Shown here: positions 41,453 to 53,305 of the stretch, one piece after another
Layout: every line of letters begins with the position of its first letter
Position numbering within the stretch: position 1 is the stretch's first letter
From: Blattamonas nauphoetae
Taxonomy: Eukaryota > Preaxostyla > Oxymonadida
Direction of reading: 5' to 3'
DNA length: 64,000 nt
Assembly (NCBI GenBank): GCA_033064195.1
Contig: JARBJD010000198.1
Coordinates: 1-64,000 of the forward strand
Notes under the pieces: model-generated
The model's input: the letters and a program-made list of their open reading frames with translations, nothing else
Databases searched by the model: none
Told to the model about the DNA's origin: nothing
Made by a program: the position numbers and the translations under genes

Positions 41453-42535
41453 TTATTTCTGGAGATCATTTTGAAGTAACCAATTTGGTAATTTTCTTTT
41501 CACGTACTTCATCCAGATTTCGGCACAGATTGGTCGATAATATTCGAACGATTCTGGTTTCATCTTCAAGAAACTTTGAGGTTTTGCTCTCAACATGTTC
41601 ATCACCATTTGACTGATCTGTTCTTTTGATAGTCTGACGTATAACTCCTCCGATGCACAGGAAAGTTTTCTGACGTTTGCAATTTGACAGATCAGTTGAG
41701 GTTGGTTTCGCCGCCATTTCTTTGTGTCATAGTCAGGGTTTGGATCGGGTCCTCACCTGACTCACCCTCAAAAGACCTCACCTCTTTTCTAATTTATGTT
41801 TTTGGTTTAATTTTCACGAGGATTCTCATTTCATGAAAAATTGATTATAGATTGAGCAAAATTTCTAAATGTGAGATGGATAGTGGAAAAAAATGTGGTG
41901 CTGTTTTTCGCTTCTATTGTCTCAATAAGCTCAATCAAGGAGAAATTTCCTCTTTTTTTTCATTAAATGGATTCGAGAAGATCATTTAACATATAAAATC
42001 AAATTGAAAGTCACATTGGATCACTCTATGGAAAAACTGAAAATTGATCCAACCCACCAACTTTTTAGTCATCTGGATCAAATGACAATTTCAGTGATTT
42101 TTGCGAAAAAAAGAGAAATTCAACTGTTTCCAGTGAAGTGGAAAGAAATTTAAGGTGCGAAATGGTGTCGGAGAGTCGTGTTGTGGTCGATGATCTCACT
42201 TTTTTGCATTGTCAGTTGCCTATTTCGGACATCGAGAGACCTCACCTCCAAAATGGGGAGGTGAGGTCTCTCGACCTCACGTTTACACTAAATCTGTCTG
42301 ACAACTATAAACCCTGGTCATAGTTCATCCAAGTTGGGTTATCGATGTCAACATATTTTTGGAATAATTGTTTTAATGTTTTGAAATTGACAATCAGTTC
42401 TGGTTTCCACAATCCTAATTTCATGAGAATTAAATGATTCTGACTCAGGAAATTCATGATATCACTGTCCTTTCGATTGGGATTAGTGTATTCTAAAATT
42501 TGTTCAAGTTCTTCGATGAGTTCTAGCTGTGCCAT
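41453..42535 (-). pseudogene. 163-aa gene, inverted TIR copy, interrupted
   Basis: Duplicate of 20413-20904. The segments on either side of the MITE are identical in protein to the left copy. Interrupted by the hAT MITE 41734-42316. Confidence 0.75.
41734..42316. mobile_element. Non-autonomous hAT (MITE), CAGGGTT ends
   Basis: 583 bp. Ends CAGGGTTT...AAACCCTG with a perfect 8-bp duplication gtcatagt (41726-41733, 42317-42324). No transposase. The ends match the first seven bases of the hAT at 30650. Confidence 0.88.
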
Positions 42536-42946
42536 TTAGTACAAAATAAAAAATGCGAAAAAAAAAATCTCCTTTGTTTTTCAAAAGTGAAATTTCTCGA
42601 TAACTACTGATCCGATTTCAATAATTCTTGCACCAATGAATTCGCCGTGTCGGATATGACCTTTGATGAGAGTTTGATCAAAATTGGAGAACATCGATTT
42701 TTCTTCATTTTTCAAGTGCACCATATGCACCAAAAATGATATATGGCAAAAATCAATATTGTTCAAAAATTTTTGGAAAATCGTTTTTATATCATGTTTG
42801 ACATCCATTCTGTGAAATTTGAAGTTGATTTGACGAACAAGTACTGTTTTCAAAACTTGAATTTGAAGTGTCCCGTAACTTTTTAAAAATCGACCTTAAA
42901 ACCCCTCTACGCAGATATATAGCCAGGGTAAATCCTCGGAAAATTA

Positions 42947-43019
42947 GGGACGAGTAGTCGAGTGGTAAGTGCACGTACCACTAGGCTAGGAGTCCCAGGT
43001 TCGAACCCCGGAGGAAGCA
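42947..43019 (+). other. tRNA-like sequence in right TIR
   Basis: Inverted duplicate of 19926-19998 with the same A-box and B-box words. See that entry. Confidence 0.45.
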
Positions 43020-43613
43020 ATAATTTGTCCGACGTCGGAATGCAAAAAATGAGATAAATGTAAGAAACAGGGATCGCAACCCTGGGCCTTAGGGACTTGC
43101 CAACACACCAGGCAATAAAAACCACCAGCTTCCTCCCTCCCTAAGGTTTTGCACTTTTTTTGCCTATATGCAAAATCGAGTCCTCTATCGATTGCGAGTG
43201 GTTTCGAGTCTGGATCTCTGCTCGTTGTCGAGATACGAGCGTTTTCTCAAAAGAGGTTCACTTTTTTTTCGAACTTTTTTGAACGAAGAATAACTCAGAT
43301 CTCGACGAATACTCAACCGATCTTCATCTGGTTTCTATTGATCGATGAGTCACATTGTCCTCGAGATTTTAGTTTTTGTTTCAAGAATTTTCTCAATTGG
43401 GTTCCCAAATAAGCGCCAAATTAGTCATATTGAAAAAATCAAAAAGTCGATAAAAGTGACAAAATTTTCGAAATAGAGCAAAAATTTACTTCAAAATTGA
43501 CACTTTTCAAGAGGTCTAAATATTGGACATATTTCTGGAATTTAGGTCAAATATTGGCATCATTGAAATGACCTAAATTCCTTTTAATACAAGATTTAGA
43601 AATGGTCACTCGG

Positions 43614-44426
43614 CAACTCCGGTACATTACATCGACAATTTCATCAAATAATTGGAAACTCGCTGATCAACCAGAAAAAGAGAAAAGACACACGTACACA
43701 CCGCGGTTCCCTCTCTCAGAAACCAAGAACCCCATTTCGAACAGGAAAAGAACGATCCACTTCATTCAAAGCCAACGCCGTCACTCCACACCCCACCTCT
43801 TCACTTCTATTCGCTGGACAGCGGTCCGTCCGACAACGCTGCCCTGTAAACAACTTTGAATCAGAGCAACAGTTTTCGTCGATCCCAACATGCTCCGAAT
43901 GGGCTAGGGAGGAGCAGGGAAGGGCGTGCAGGCCACAGTGAAGATGTTCGAATCCAGAAGAGTAGGATCGTTTCAACAAAGGACCTCCTCTCGTCCTCCC
44001 ATCTCCTGCTCATCTCCTGCCTTGCTCTTGGCGTACAGTGATGCGGGCTCATTCTCCAATAGATCAAATACAAGTTTCGACTCAAGCCAGATCGGAGCAG
44101 TTGGACTTAGTGGTTGTCTGGAGTGCAGTACACAAAGCAAAGCGGACGTTTGTCATCGGACTCGTTCTTGAGTGAAAGACATCTTCAGTCAGCCGCAACT
44201 GTAGTCGAAGTTAAAGGAAAGTTAATAGCCAAAATGGAAAATGTTCCAGACCCTCGCGAAGGACACCAGCCAGCCGATCCCGACATCGGCGGGGCAGAAG
44301 GGGCGATGCCAGATCCCATGGAGGGGAGACTTCGTCTTGTTCGTGCCCTTCAGATGAGCGGTATCGCAGGGACCGGAACACAAGAAAGGTCAGTTTCAAG
44401 ACGACCAAATCATCCTCCACTCCTTC
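43614..44426. other. Host sequence right of Polinton copy B
   Basis: Mixed composition. A plus-strand stretch from the ATG at 44234 (MENVPDPREGHQ) could be a first exon, but no second exon or family supports it. Confidence 0.3.
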
Positions 44427-46310
44427 TCACATCTCATCGGAGCCACAACTCCGTCGTCGGGATATGCGGCCACACGCATATCCCGAGTTGGAGGAGGGCT
44501 CACTTCGAACAGAAGTGAAGCATCGAAAGGGAAGTGAGGGGAATGCAATATGAACAAGACCACTCCATGAGGGGTTTTCGATCTGATCATATCTTTTGGA
44601 GGCAGGGAACTCAATCAGAAGTAGAAAACAAGGGGCATTGACGGAGATAACAACAAGCGTGTCAGAAAGAATGAGATACTTCTCCAATTTTTCAAGGAAG
44701 GAGATTTTAAGATGCATTTCAGCCGAGAAAGACGTGAGAAGTGAAGAAGGAAGGAGACTACTCCTCATCTCACTTCTTTAAACACCAAAGCCATCACTCC
44801 CTGCCTCATCACACCTGTCAAGGCCTCTTCACTGGATATTCTCACAAACATCGAGTAGTCGCAGCACCACATCACTCCTACGTTCCCTCGATTGATATGT
44901 GAGTGTTGGTCATCCATACACTCTTCCATCGCGTTTGTCGAGCGCACCTCCTTCTACACGATCTCTGTGATTAACAACATGTGAAGCAATGCGACTTCAC
45001 TCTTCAAAAAGGGAATCATACGAGCGACAGACCCAACCTCGGGAAATAGTCCAGAATGAAGACACATTTATATGTGAATTCATACTCACCATCTTCGCTG
45101 TCGACAGACAAGACACCACTGCCAGAATCAACAGAGACACTTTGAACACCACTTCCGCAACATTCGATGCTTCGTTAATGTACGTCACAACAGCCTTCTT
45201 CAGAGCGTTCGTGACCGGTTGAGGGCAGTTCGCAAGAAGGAACAGAACATCACTTTGGAACGTCGGGTAGTCGACTTGCTGCTTGTTCGTGTTGGGCACA
45301 GGAACCAAGGGGATCTCTCCCAACTCGCGCAATTTTCGAGATACCGCTGTGAGGACTTCAGCGAGGGAGAGTATTCCTGGTCTCTCCTTCACAGCCAACA
45401 ACTGGAATGGGAGATTCTGACTCACTGGTGAAAGAACAATCATATTCGGTTTTACATTCACTCGCGGAAAATTCGTCAAATTCAGCAGGGGAACCTTAAA
45501 TCGCATGATCGCCTGAATAGTACAACACGTCACAGTTGACACCTGGATTGACACTTGGATCATGCACATCACGTTTCCATCAGCATTCCATTCGGTTGAA
45601 ATGAAACTTCTCACACATTGAGCGGATTCGAAGGTCGAGGACTGACTGTTTCTCCCATCTTGCGCGCTCATCGACAAATCACCATTGGACACTGTCTTCG
45701 CACTGCTCTGCCGAACACATTCGAGGAGAGTATCATTGGTGGCAGCCCTGTTGGATCTAAATGAACAATCAAGCAAACGCGAAAGAGAACATGAACATTC
45801 CGACTCCCTATCTCATCCCAACTCGGTCGTCGACAAGAACAACATCAAAAGATCAATTGGAGAGGGGAGGAACAATCCATCCTTTTGATAGGAGAGTCTT
45901 TCCTCACATGTGAACGCTCGGAAGAAGAAAATGTCAAACCAGAAGGATGTGGAAGCATGACATCTCGCCCTTCCCAAAAACCCAACACAAGCGGCACTGC
46001 TGTGTACTGGTCGGGAGAGGGACGAGGAGAGAAAGGTTATGGGAAAAGTTGACCGAGAATCACACCTTGCGATCTGGCCGTCATCGCCGGAATGGCACAC
46101 AGCACGTTGGAGTTCACAAGTTAACATATGTTAGTAGATCCTCGAAGGAGTCCTGGAGACCATCCACGAGATAGTTTTGTGTGGAGAATTGAAGATATGG
46201 AGAGACATTGGAATAACGAGAATAGTTCGGAGTCTCGTTCAACATGCCTGACACGATCAACGCCACAGTTGAACTCAACACAGTGCCAGAGACATGGTCC
46301 CACACAAAAC
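44427..46310 (-). CDS. Multi-exon host membrane-protein gene
   Basis: Minus-strand exons of convincing composition. About 46300-46129 contains a hydrophobic segment VSGTVLSSTVALIVSGML followed by NETPNYS. 45756-45090 is bounded by TTTAG before and GTGAGT after, and ends in a hydrophobic VSLLILAVVSCL segment. 44953 to about 44768 follows a GTGTAG acceptor, giving a 136-base phase-0 intron (45089-44954). About 44740-44427 has another hydrophobic segment (YLILSDTLVVISV). Likely a multi-pass membrane protein; family unknown. Exon limits other than the one intron given are approximate. Confidence 0.5.
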
Positions 46311-46560
46311 AGTCATTCAAGAACTCCTACCGTCTCACAAACGTGCTGAGCGAGCGACCTGTGGAAGCCTCTCGGTCGAGACTTACGACTCGAGAGGGGC
46401 ACGGTCCGTCAGAGCTAGCTCTGAATTCAGAAAGATATCTCCTTTTCTATTCTTCATCTTTCATTATTGCTGAATCAGCTTCAAGTTCCGTTCAATGACT
46501 CATACGGAGTGGGAGAGCCCTAGTTTGGTATTGGGCACTCCCCAATGGATGCCCTGTCTA

Positions 46561-46923
46561 CAAACTAGTGCTCTCCCACGACTACGTCCACTTCCACAGT
46601 CGCCCGTGGATTTGGACATGGTCAAACTCTGTATGATCGTGCTCTGTTCAATCGCAGGCACTACCCAGTTTTTCTCACGCCATCGGCTCTTTTCTGGGGT
46701 TTGGGACCGATCCTCCCAAAAGATTGTTACAATTTTTGCTCTCTCATTCCCGCCCCTTTTGGGGTAGAATTTCTCAATATGTTTCACTCTATTGGGAAAG
46801 AAATAATTGATTATTTAAGATTTGGCATTATGTTGTCCATGGGTTCGGTTCGTCGACGGACCAACCCACAACATTTAAATATCCGACCACGTCACTCATA
46901 CGGAGTGGGAGAGCACTAGTTTG
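46561..46923. mobile_element. TA-type MITE, 363 bp
   Basis: Inverted ends CAAACTAGTGCTCTCCCAC, flanked by TA (46559-46560, 46924-46925). A related solo end (CATACGGAGTGGGAGAGC at 46502-46519) lies just to the left, so an older copy may have been hit. It sits at the 5' edge of host gene H1. Confidence 0.75.
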
Positions 46924-46925
46924 TA

Positions 46926-49068
46926 TACACGAACGTCTCATCACACCCAATCATGCGAATGAGCAGGGCAGAGATGATGCTAAGCCAAAAAGTGAAGATG
47001 AAGCACACATTCATCACTTCTTCATATCGCTGTGTCGCACTGTCCTGGAATCGCTGAATCTGGCGACTGAACATGATCGCCTTCTTGTGATCGTCGACTG
47101 GCTGATCGACAAACTGGAAATCCACCCAAACAGAGACCCCAAACAAGCAGCATTCATCAAAGAATTGATCCGCGAGCTGGTGTTCATTGCATGGAAAGGT
47201 CTGAGGAGGAAAGAAGGAGCGGAAGCAGGGAATACACGAGCACTTTACGCACTTGCGAAGAACTACAAGCCGCGACCACCTGCTCTCCAATCTGACATTC
47301 TGAGATTATCAGAATCGATCCAGATAGCGCACCTGACTGGTCTGACACCCTCATCAAGACAATCCGAACAACCAGCCGTCGAGGATGCCACACTCAAGAC
47401 ACAACTTGCGAGTCTGAAGACGCACTTCGCAGAACCCGACCTTGTTGAAGAGGCGACTCGACAAGATGTGCGAGATGAAGTGGAAAAGATCTCTGAATAC
47501 GAAGGACTGAACAGCACAAACATGAGATCGCGTCTGTTCAACGGTTTGATTGACATGCTGGGCTCTACTCCTCCTTTCTACGATGCAAACCAACACACTC
47601 TGCAATACCTCTTCGTTGTCTCAAAGAGTGAAGTTCAGAGAAAAGACACCGCAATCCGAGACGCACTCGACAGACTTCTCACTGAAACGAGCAAGAAACC
47701 ATCACGCGAAGCACAGTTACAGTTCATTGTGGATGCTCTGTTGCAGTGTCTCCTCGATACACTATCAGATACAATCACTCCACGACCGACATACTCGAAT
47801 CCGGTCGTAAAAAGAAGAATGGCACGGATCGCGTGTGATCTCCTCTCCACGATTGTGGATCCAAAACACGACGACGCAAAGAAGCGACTTGAGGCAGTGA
47901 CACTGGAAATCGAATCTGTTCGAGACCGACTGTCGTTCGTGTTGCTGACGGATGTCTTCTTCGACCACAGAGATCATCTGCTGAGCGTGCACAATTACGA
48001 AACAACACTTGTTGAAGATGACGATGAAGAAGAAGAGAATGATGAGAATGCAGCCGATTATGTGAATGATCTGACCGTCTTCTCCACTCATTTCGGAGCA
48101 CAGCAATCTCTGAGATCTCTTCAACTCCCTCGAACACTCCAAATGAATCCGGAATCTCAAGATCGGCTGGAACGAATGTCGATTGCTCTGTTCGCTCGGA
48201 ATCTGCTCTGCTTCCTCAAAATGGATGAAGGCCTTCCATTCGACAACGATTGCTATGTCAAGCAATTCTTCATTGAATTCCTGCCAGAACTGAATCCTGT
48301 GGATGTTGTGCATCGCTCGTTTGTGGACTTCATGAACGAGACTCGTCTCCTCTCGCAGGAGCGATTCGGACTGGGTCCAGAAGACATCGCTACAGTCTTG
48401 CCAAAGCCTTCCGTGTCGCCGATACCTCAACCATTCGAGTGTCTGAAGGAGAGACAACCTTCCGAGAGGAGAGCTGGTGTTGTGAGAAATAAGCATGATC
48501 CATTCTTCGCACTCACAACTCCCAAAGTTGGTGTCCATCTTCTCCTTTGGGCGTCAACTGATCTGTTGTGGAAAGCAGCATGTCGCGCAGCGTCACAAAT
48601 CTCTGAAGATCAAAAGACTGCCAGTTGTCTGAACGTGGCTCGCGCGTCGATCTTCGGGCCTGCACCTCGTTGGCTGACCTCAACCGACGTTCGGACGAAT
48701 CGAGGGCTGGTGTTCTTGTGGGATGGAGTTCTGAGAAGCGAAAGAGAAGGTGATTTGCGGATATCAGCCGTCTCGAACCACAGCCGACAAATGAAATTCA
48801 ACACCGAACGAATCTTCATCGAATAGGGACTCACAGCCGCTTGGGAGGACATCACCACGCATGTTCCTCTTCTCCCCGCATCCACAAGGAAGAACACACA
48901 ACTCACTCATCTGAATTCAGTTTGCTCTTTGATGACGAAACAGGACGAGAAAGCAATGAAAAGGAAGATGTGGAAAATCCCCTTTTTGGCTGTCTCACCG
49001 TTCGTAGAGATGATCATCCAGTCGGAAGTAGTCTCGGCGATTGCCCAAAATGTTCAACCCACATGATC
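46926..49068 (+). CDS. Host gene H1, segment 1
   Basis: Open from the MITE edge to 48826 (over 630 codons). It continues in the same frame after a TAG at 48824-48826 for 80 more protein-like codons (from GLTAAWEDITTHVPLL) to a TGA at 49066-49068. The helical, leucine-rich composition suggests an alpha-solenoid type protein; an acidic run (VEDDDEEEENDEN) lies in the middle. No family recognised. The TAG may be hidden in an intron ending ...CGAATAG, or may mark a decaying gene. Upstream of the MITE the frame reaches a possible ATG at 46542. Confidence 0.6.
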
Positions 49069-49145
49069 CTTCAATCACTCTGCCCTTTCAGTGGAAGACC
49101 TTCTACGACAGCTGGTATTCACCGTTCACCCATTAATCTCTACGT

Positions 49146-50040
49146 GTGGCCACTCTGCCTCTGATCATGAAGGATGAGAGGAACGCGAATGATTTGCGTG
49201 ATCGACTGATTCGCCGAACGATGCAGGAACTCCATCGAATTGGAGTCGACCCCGACGACCTGGGTGTGTCAGACGATGACCGAAAAGAGGCATTCTCCAG
49301 CTTCCTGCTCTGCTCAGCCATCTCGTGTCGAAGGAACGAACTGTTGTGTCACACTGCACTCTCAACTCCAAGTGCAGGCGATGTTGAGTTTGTCGATCTT
49401 GTTGAATCAATCGTTGGGACAGAAGAATCCGAAACCATCTGAACCATTCTCGCACCGCTCAAAGCAACGAAACAAGACAATCTTGAGTCTGTTCGTCACG
49501 AGAAGCTCAAACAATTGAACGACCTGTGCCGACTGAATTGCATCGAAACGAGAGTTCACACTGTGTGTCGTGTGATGACGAACAATGCGATGAAGCGTCT
49601 GAGGAATCCTGCACAGGAGTGTCTGTCAGTACTTCAGAGTAAACAGGATGAGAGAGTGTTCCGCGTTCCAGCCCGAAACAACCTGTCTGGGATTCTGCAC
49701 TGTGGGACAGTTCTTCTGGAGAACATCCCTCCACTCTCTCCCGCTCCCTCCGAACCACCACCTCGCTCGAAAACACTTCGAATTCCTCTGCACTCGTTCG
49801 TTCTGGCGACACACGGCTTCTCTGATTCGATTCCTGATCTGTGCGAGCTGAGCGAGGATGAAGTGTGGAATGAAGTGACCGACGTGTCGCCAGCGCCACA
49901 GATGCGATGGCACCCGCGTCGAGTTGTGATTGATCGGTCGCTCTTGCCCGAACACCTTCCGGAAGAAGAGTGGTTGTCGTCGTTCACCTCGTTCATCCAT
50001 CGCCTGTTCGACAATCCTTTCGTTCCTGTGACGACATCTC
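49146..50040 (+). CDS. Host gene H1, segment 2
   Basis: Protein-like through KDERNANDLRDRLIRRTMQEL to EESETI, then a TGA at 49440-49442, then coding again in the same frame (KLKQLNDLCRLNCIETRV) until a MITE at 50041. The join to segment 1 changes frame near 49070-49145, where CTTTCAG at 49084-49090 would make a good splice acceptor. Probably one large host gene that is partly decayed or has unrecognised introns. Confidence 0.5.
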
Positions 50041-50729
50041 GGCATACATTCGGTATGTATGTCAAGATTCGGAATGTATGTCAAGCCCATCTGACGCAAC
50101 ATCACAATCAGATTCTGCAACAGCCATATATGCAAAATGAAGAAAGGACATCAATACATACCATCACGGGGAGAAGAGTCGGTTGGAAATATTACTGGAA
50201 AGTTCTCGATCATTTGGATTCATTTTTGTGTCTTTCAATATCATGTGCTCAATCTGCTTTTTCTGAGGATATATTGTTATTGATCATGTTCAGAGGTGCT
50301 ATAATGATAGAATATTGAGAAATTGAAACGAAGTTGCTGATAATTGGAGAAAAAAGTGACGATCTGTGACATCGGTGGATCGGGGTGCTGATGCTCTATT
50401 TCGAGTTGAGACCACTTCTAGTGGTGAGAAGAGCTTCAGATAGTTGGAATATATCGGAATATAGATCATAAATCGTACGTGAGTGATACACCAGATTTCA
50501 AGAAGATCTCATCTCTTTTTTCACACTTCTTTGGCATTCATCTGCTTTCTATCACCTCCCCACAATATAATACATGGTGAAACGATGAATAAGTATGAAA
50601 TTTGATCGAATTGGCACCAATATAGGGAGAGAAACTCATTTTTGTTTTGACATACATACCGAAGATCTTTGACATACATACCGAATTGACATACATACCG
50701 AAGCTTGACATACATACCGAATCCATGCC
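50041..50729. mobile_element. MITE with 8-bp duplication, GGCAT ends
   Basis: 689 bp. Inverted ends GGCATNNATTCGGTATGTATGTCAAG, split here as GGCAT then ATTCGGTATGTATGTC. Target duplication gacatctc (50033-50040, 50730-50737). Extra internal copies of CATACATACCGAA occur near the right end. No coding capacity. The 8-bp duplication fits hAT-like or related superfamilies. Confidence 0.8.
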
Positions 50730-50737
50730 GACATCTC

Positions 50738-51330
50738 TCCTATCCGCTCTTCACGAAGATGATCAAGTCAACACATTCCTTCTCTCTCAAATTGGGAAGA
50801 TCAGCGACACCCTCAACTCACCAGATTTCGTTGAGAAACCCGAATTGCACGCTCTTGTTGACACTCTCTCGACCATTCATCATTCTGGACATGCATCCAC
50901 TGTTTTCTCACTCCTCCCCACAATCCGATCCTCTCTCAAGAAACACCCCCTCCCACTCGCACAGTCCAGAAGCGTGCTGGCAGCCGTTGAATCGATCGAA
51001 CCTATCCAACACCAGCCGATTCTCGTGTTTGCCAAATCTGGAAGTGATCTCTTCAAATCAACGAACGATTCTGCCGAGATTGTTGACACGACAACACCCT
51101 CTCACCTCTTCCCGATTCCATTCAGTACTGGATACAAAGAAGGGGACATCCGAGCAGAAATGCAACAGATCTACGATCAAATGACATCTCTTGTGCCTGA
51201 TCGCTTCCCTGTCGAGCGCGTGACACTCTCCCATCCTCCGAAAGCATCGAACAAATCAAGACATCAGCTTGGACGAATGAAGAAGAAGACAAGACTGGAA
51301 CATCAATGGACTTGGCGATTCTATTCAACA
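50738..51330 (+). CDS. Host gene H1, segment 3
   Basis: The frame continues from segment 2 across the MITE with one target copy removed (VTTS then LLSALHEDDQV). Leucine- and serine-rich solenoid-like sequence. In the last 100 bases the more protein-like frame changes (EQIKTSAWTNEEEDKTG to MDLAILFN), suggesting a short intron or a break near 51225. The DIRS-like element begins at about 51330. Confidence 0.55.
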
Positions 51331-51641
51331 AACCGAAGGTTCCTCCAGGTGAGATATGGTCTATAATGGGACTCGGTCCGGTGAAGAACCGAATAAGGAT
51401 AAAATAACACTTCAGTAATTTAGAGTTGTTACAAAACCCTTTTTTCCAATCGCCAGGGTGAACCATAACGAGAGGAGACTGTCGCGAGCGACGGAAGGAA
51501 CCAAAAAAGTTATTATGTGCTTGTTATCAGAAAATCCTCAACGAGGAACAAAAAACTGATACAAGTCTGAAACAGTGTTCCAAAGGGAACACAGGAAAAC
51601 TGGTCATCTGCTCTCCTCGCGGCTTGTGGAAGCAGGTATTC

Positions 51642-51716
51642 AGGAGGAACCTTCGGTTTGTTGAATAGCACCGCCCCTCCGGTAGGTGCATTCCAAACCT
51701 CGGTTCCTCCAGGTGA
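51642..51716. repeat. DIRS internal complementary region
   Basis: The first half is the complement of the left outer end (GGAGGAACCTTCGGTTTGTT). The second half matches the complement of the right outer end (CCCCTCCGGTAGGTGCATTC). It joins the two ends as the family's circularisation template. Confidence 0.8.
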
Positions 51717-51802
51717 GCCTTGAAAGAAATCAAGAGAGAAGAAAGAGAGAGTGTATGATAATATTAACAGAGCATCCTTGTGATGTACTTCTAGTGGACC
51801 AC

Positions 51803-53257
51803 CTAGTCCGCAGGACGACCGTGACCCACTTCGAGGGGCTGCCACCAAGCCGCGGCCAGGGAAGTGTCTCCAGTTCCGAAGATGATGGGACGAGCGTAGT
51901 AGTCGTCAGCCACCGAGGAGCCTGGTTTCCAGCCCACGTGGGCGTTCAGCATTCTGAGGTTGATGTTTCTGACGTTGCGGAGGTAACTGATCGCTGCGTG
52001 TTTGATGGAGTACGGCCCGAAGTTAGACGGTAGTCCGATCTGTCGGAAGGCAGATTTGATCCTGTCAGTAATCTTCTGCTGGCCCAGAGGCTTGCCCGAG
52101 TCCAGGTCAATCCAAACTCTGTTGAGGTCAGCGAAGGGGCGTGAGGAGAGACGAGGTGTGGCCGCCATGACGTTCGTGTGATGTTCGAAGAGGGCGATGA
52201 ATGGAGAGAAGTCGTCCGAGCCTTCATTGCGTATGTAGCGGTGATGAAGGTACTGTTGCTGTTGTTTCTGTTTAATGGAGATGATGACGTGCTTCACGTT
52301 CCCTTCCACCGTAGCCGCTGGCCACTCCACGTGGTCCCAGGTGAGGTTGATCAGTTCCTCGCGTCGGCAGCAAGAGTATGCCAACAGGAGGATGATAGCC
52401 CTGGTTTGCATGAGGTCCGGGTCCTTTGTTGCCTCCTCGAAGGTCTTCTGGGCCCATCTGAGCAGGAGGTTGATGTTCCACATGTTCGTGTAGAGCGGTT
52501 GCGTCTTCTGAGGATTCTTCTTGGCGAGTAAGGTCTGCATCGAGCGGAGGGCTGTATCCTTTCCTGAAAGGGAGGTGTGGAACATCTGCAAGCTAGCCTT
52601 GACTTGACCCAAAAGTTGACCAGGAGTGGAAGGAGAGTCCTTGAAGCGCTCATTCAGGTGGATCGCGAACTCGGCAAGAATCTTCTGCATTGGAGTCTCC
52701 TTGTCGACTAGGAAGGCGACCGTGTAGTCTCTGTCCGAGCAGAATTGCTCGAACAGGTTCCAGGCGCGCTTCCACTTGGCAGGTGACTTGTATCTTCCCT
52801 CCTCCAAGCGCATCATGGGGACCTCCCACTTGCCTGCTGCACAGAGGGCTCCGAAGAAAGGTGAGAGAGGTTCGGGGTACATTCGATCAGTGACGCGAGG
52901 AGCTGGCCCGGGGGAAGCTTGAAGTCCTGGCCGGGAAAGTCCAATGCTGTCAGGAGGGAGTACTCCCCCAGTTCCATTTGCTGTGCTGCCAATTGGTCCA
53001 AGCGGGCCGACCATGACTGGCCCTTCCACGCCGGAGTCAACAACACTGCTCGCTGCGGTCTCTGACTGAGAAGCTTCTTCACTACCTTCGAAATCAGGAG
53101 AATGGGAGGGTGAATCAGAAGATTTGTCATCCCTGACCAATCGATTGCCATCGCTCCTCTTCCAGCTTCTGCGCTTCCCTCTGAGAGAGAGTAGTACGTT
53201 CTGCATTGTCTGTTCCTGTCGGACGCGAAGAGGTCCGTCTCCGGAACGAAGTTCCAT
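51803..53257 (-). CDS. Tyrosine recombinase of DIRS-like element
   Basis: 484 residues. The N-terminal 130 residues are polar. The recombinase domain shows the CCRREELINLTWDHV block (catalytic Arg region), the SIKHAAISYL block and a terminal HVGWKPGSSVADDYY with the nucleophilic tyrosine. It performs integration without target duplication in DIRS elements, replacing a DDE integrase. Encoded at the 3' end of the element, as usual for the family. Confidence 0.85.
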   Translation of the reverse strand: MELRSGDGPLRVRQEQTMQNVLLSLRGKRRSWKRSDGNRLVRDDKSSDSPSHSPDFEGSEEASQSETAASSVVDSGVEGPVMVGPLGPIGSTANGTGGVLPPDSIGLSRPGLQASPGPAPRVTDRMYPEPLSPFFGALCAAGKWEVPMMRLEEGRYKSPAKWKRAWNLFEQFCSDRDYTVAFLVDKETPMQKILAEFAIHLNERFKDSPSTPGQLLGQVKASLQMFHTSLSGKDTALRSMQTLLAKKNPQKTQPLYTNMWNINLLLRWAQKTFEEATKDPDLMQTRAIILLLAYSCCRREELINLTWDHVEWPAATVEGNVKHVIISIKQKQQQQYLHHRYIRNEGSDDFSPFIALFEHHTNVMAATPRLSSRPFADLNRVWIDLDSGKPLGQQKITDRIKSAFRQIGLPSNFGPYSIKHAAISYLRNVRNINLRMLNAHVGWKPGSSVADDYYARPIIFGTGDTSLAAAWWQPLEVGHGRPAD

Positions 53258-53305
53258 TCCCTTACGAGAATCTGGAGGAAAAGAGGCAGAAGATGATATA
53301 GTACT

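Larger units (their letters stand above)
19489..43613 (+). mobile_element. Polinton/Maverick copy B with nested insertions
   Basis: Bounded by inverted terminal regions (19489-21088 and 41270-43613) that are nearly identical over about 1.6 kb once a MITE in the right one is discounted. Order: two small genes, protein-primed DNA polymerase, integrase, small ORF, ATPase (minus), structural module, S74 fibre (minus). The size without insertions is about 18.4 kb, normal for the family. The element is broken: three transposon insertions plus a few internal breaks in the capsid-type genes. The near identity of the two terminal repeats suggests a recent last transposition or recent conversion. Confidence 0.9.
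41270..43613. repeat. Right terminal inverted repeat, Polinton B
   Basis: Inverted copy of 19489-21088 with a 583-bp MITE inside and about 150 bp of extra outer sequence shared with the right end of copy A. Confidence 0.85.

Noticed and set aside
46916-47073. Minus-strand start exon with a hydrophobic segment (VCFIFTFWLSIISALL) for the membrane-protein gene
   Set aside because: The opposite strand is open and protein-like without a break into the long H1 frame. The hydrophobic run is the expected antisense of acidic, histidine-rich H1 sequence, but the alternative is not excluded.
48824-48826. Alternative genetic code (TAG read as glutamine), suggested by the coding-like run after a TAG in H1
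   Set aside because: Polinton genes use TAG and TAA interchangeably as true stops at the same position (2864-2866 versus 35536-35538), and TGA also ends many genes, so a standard code is simpler.
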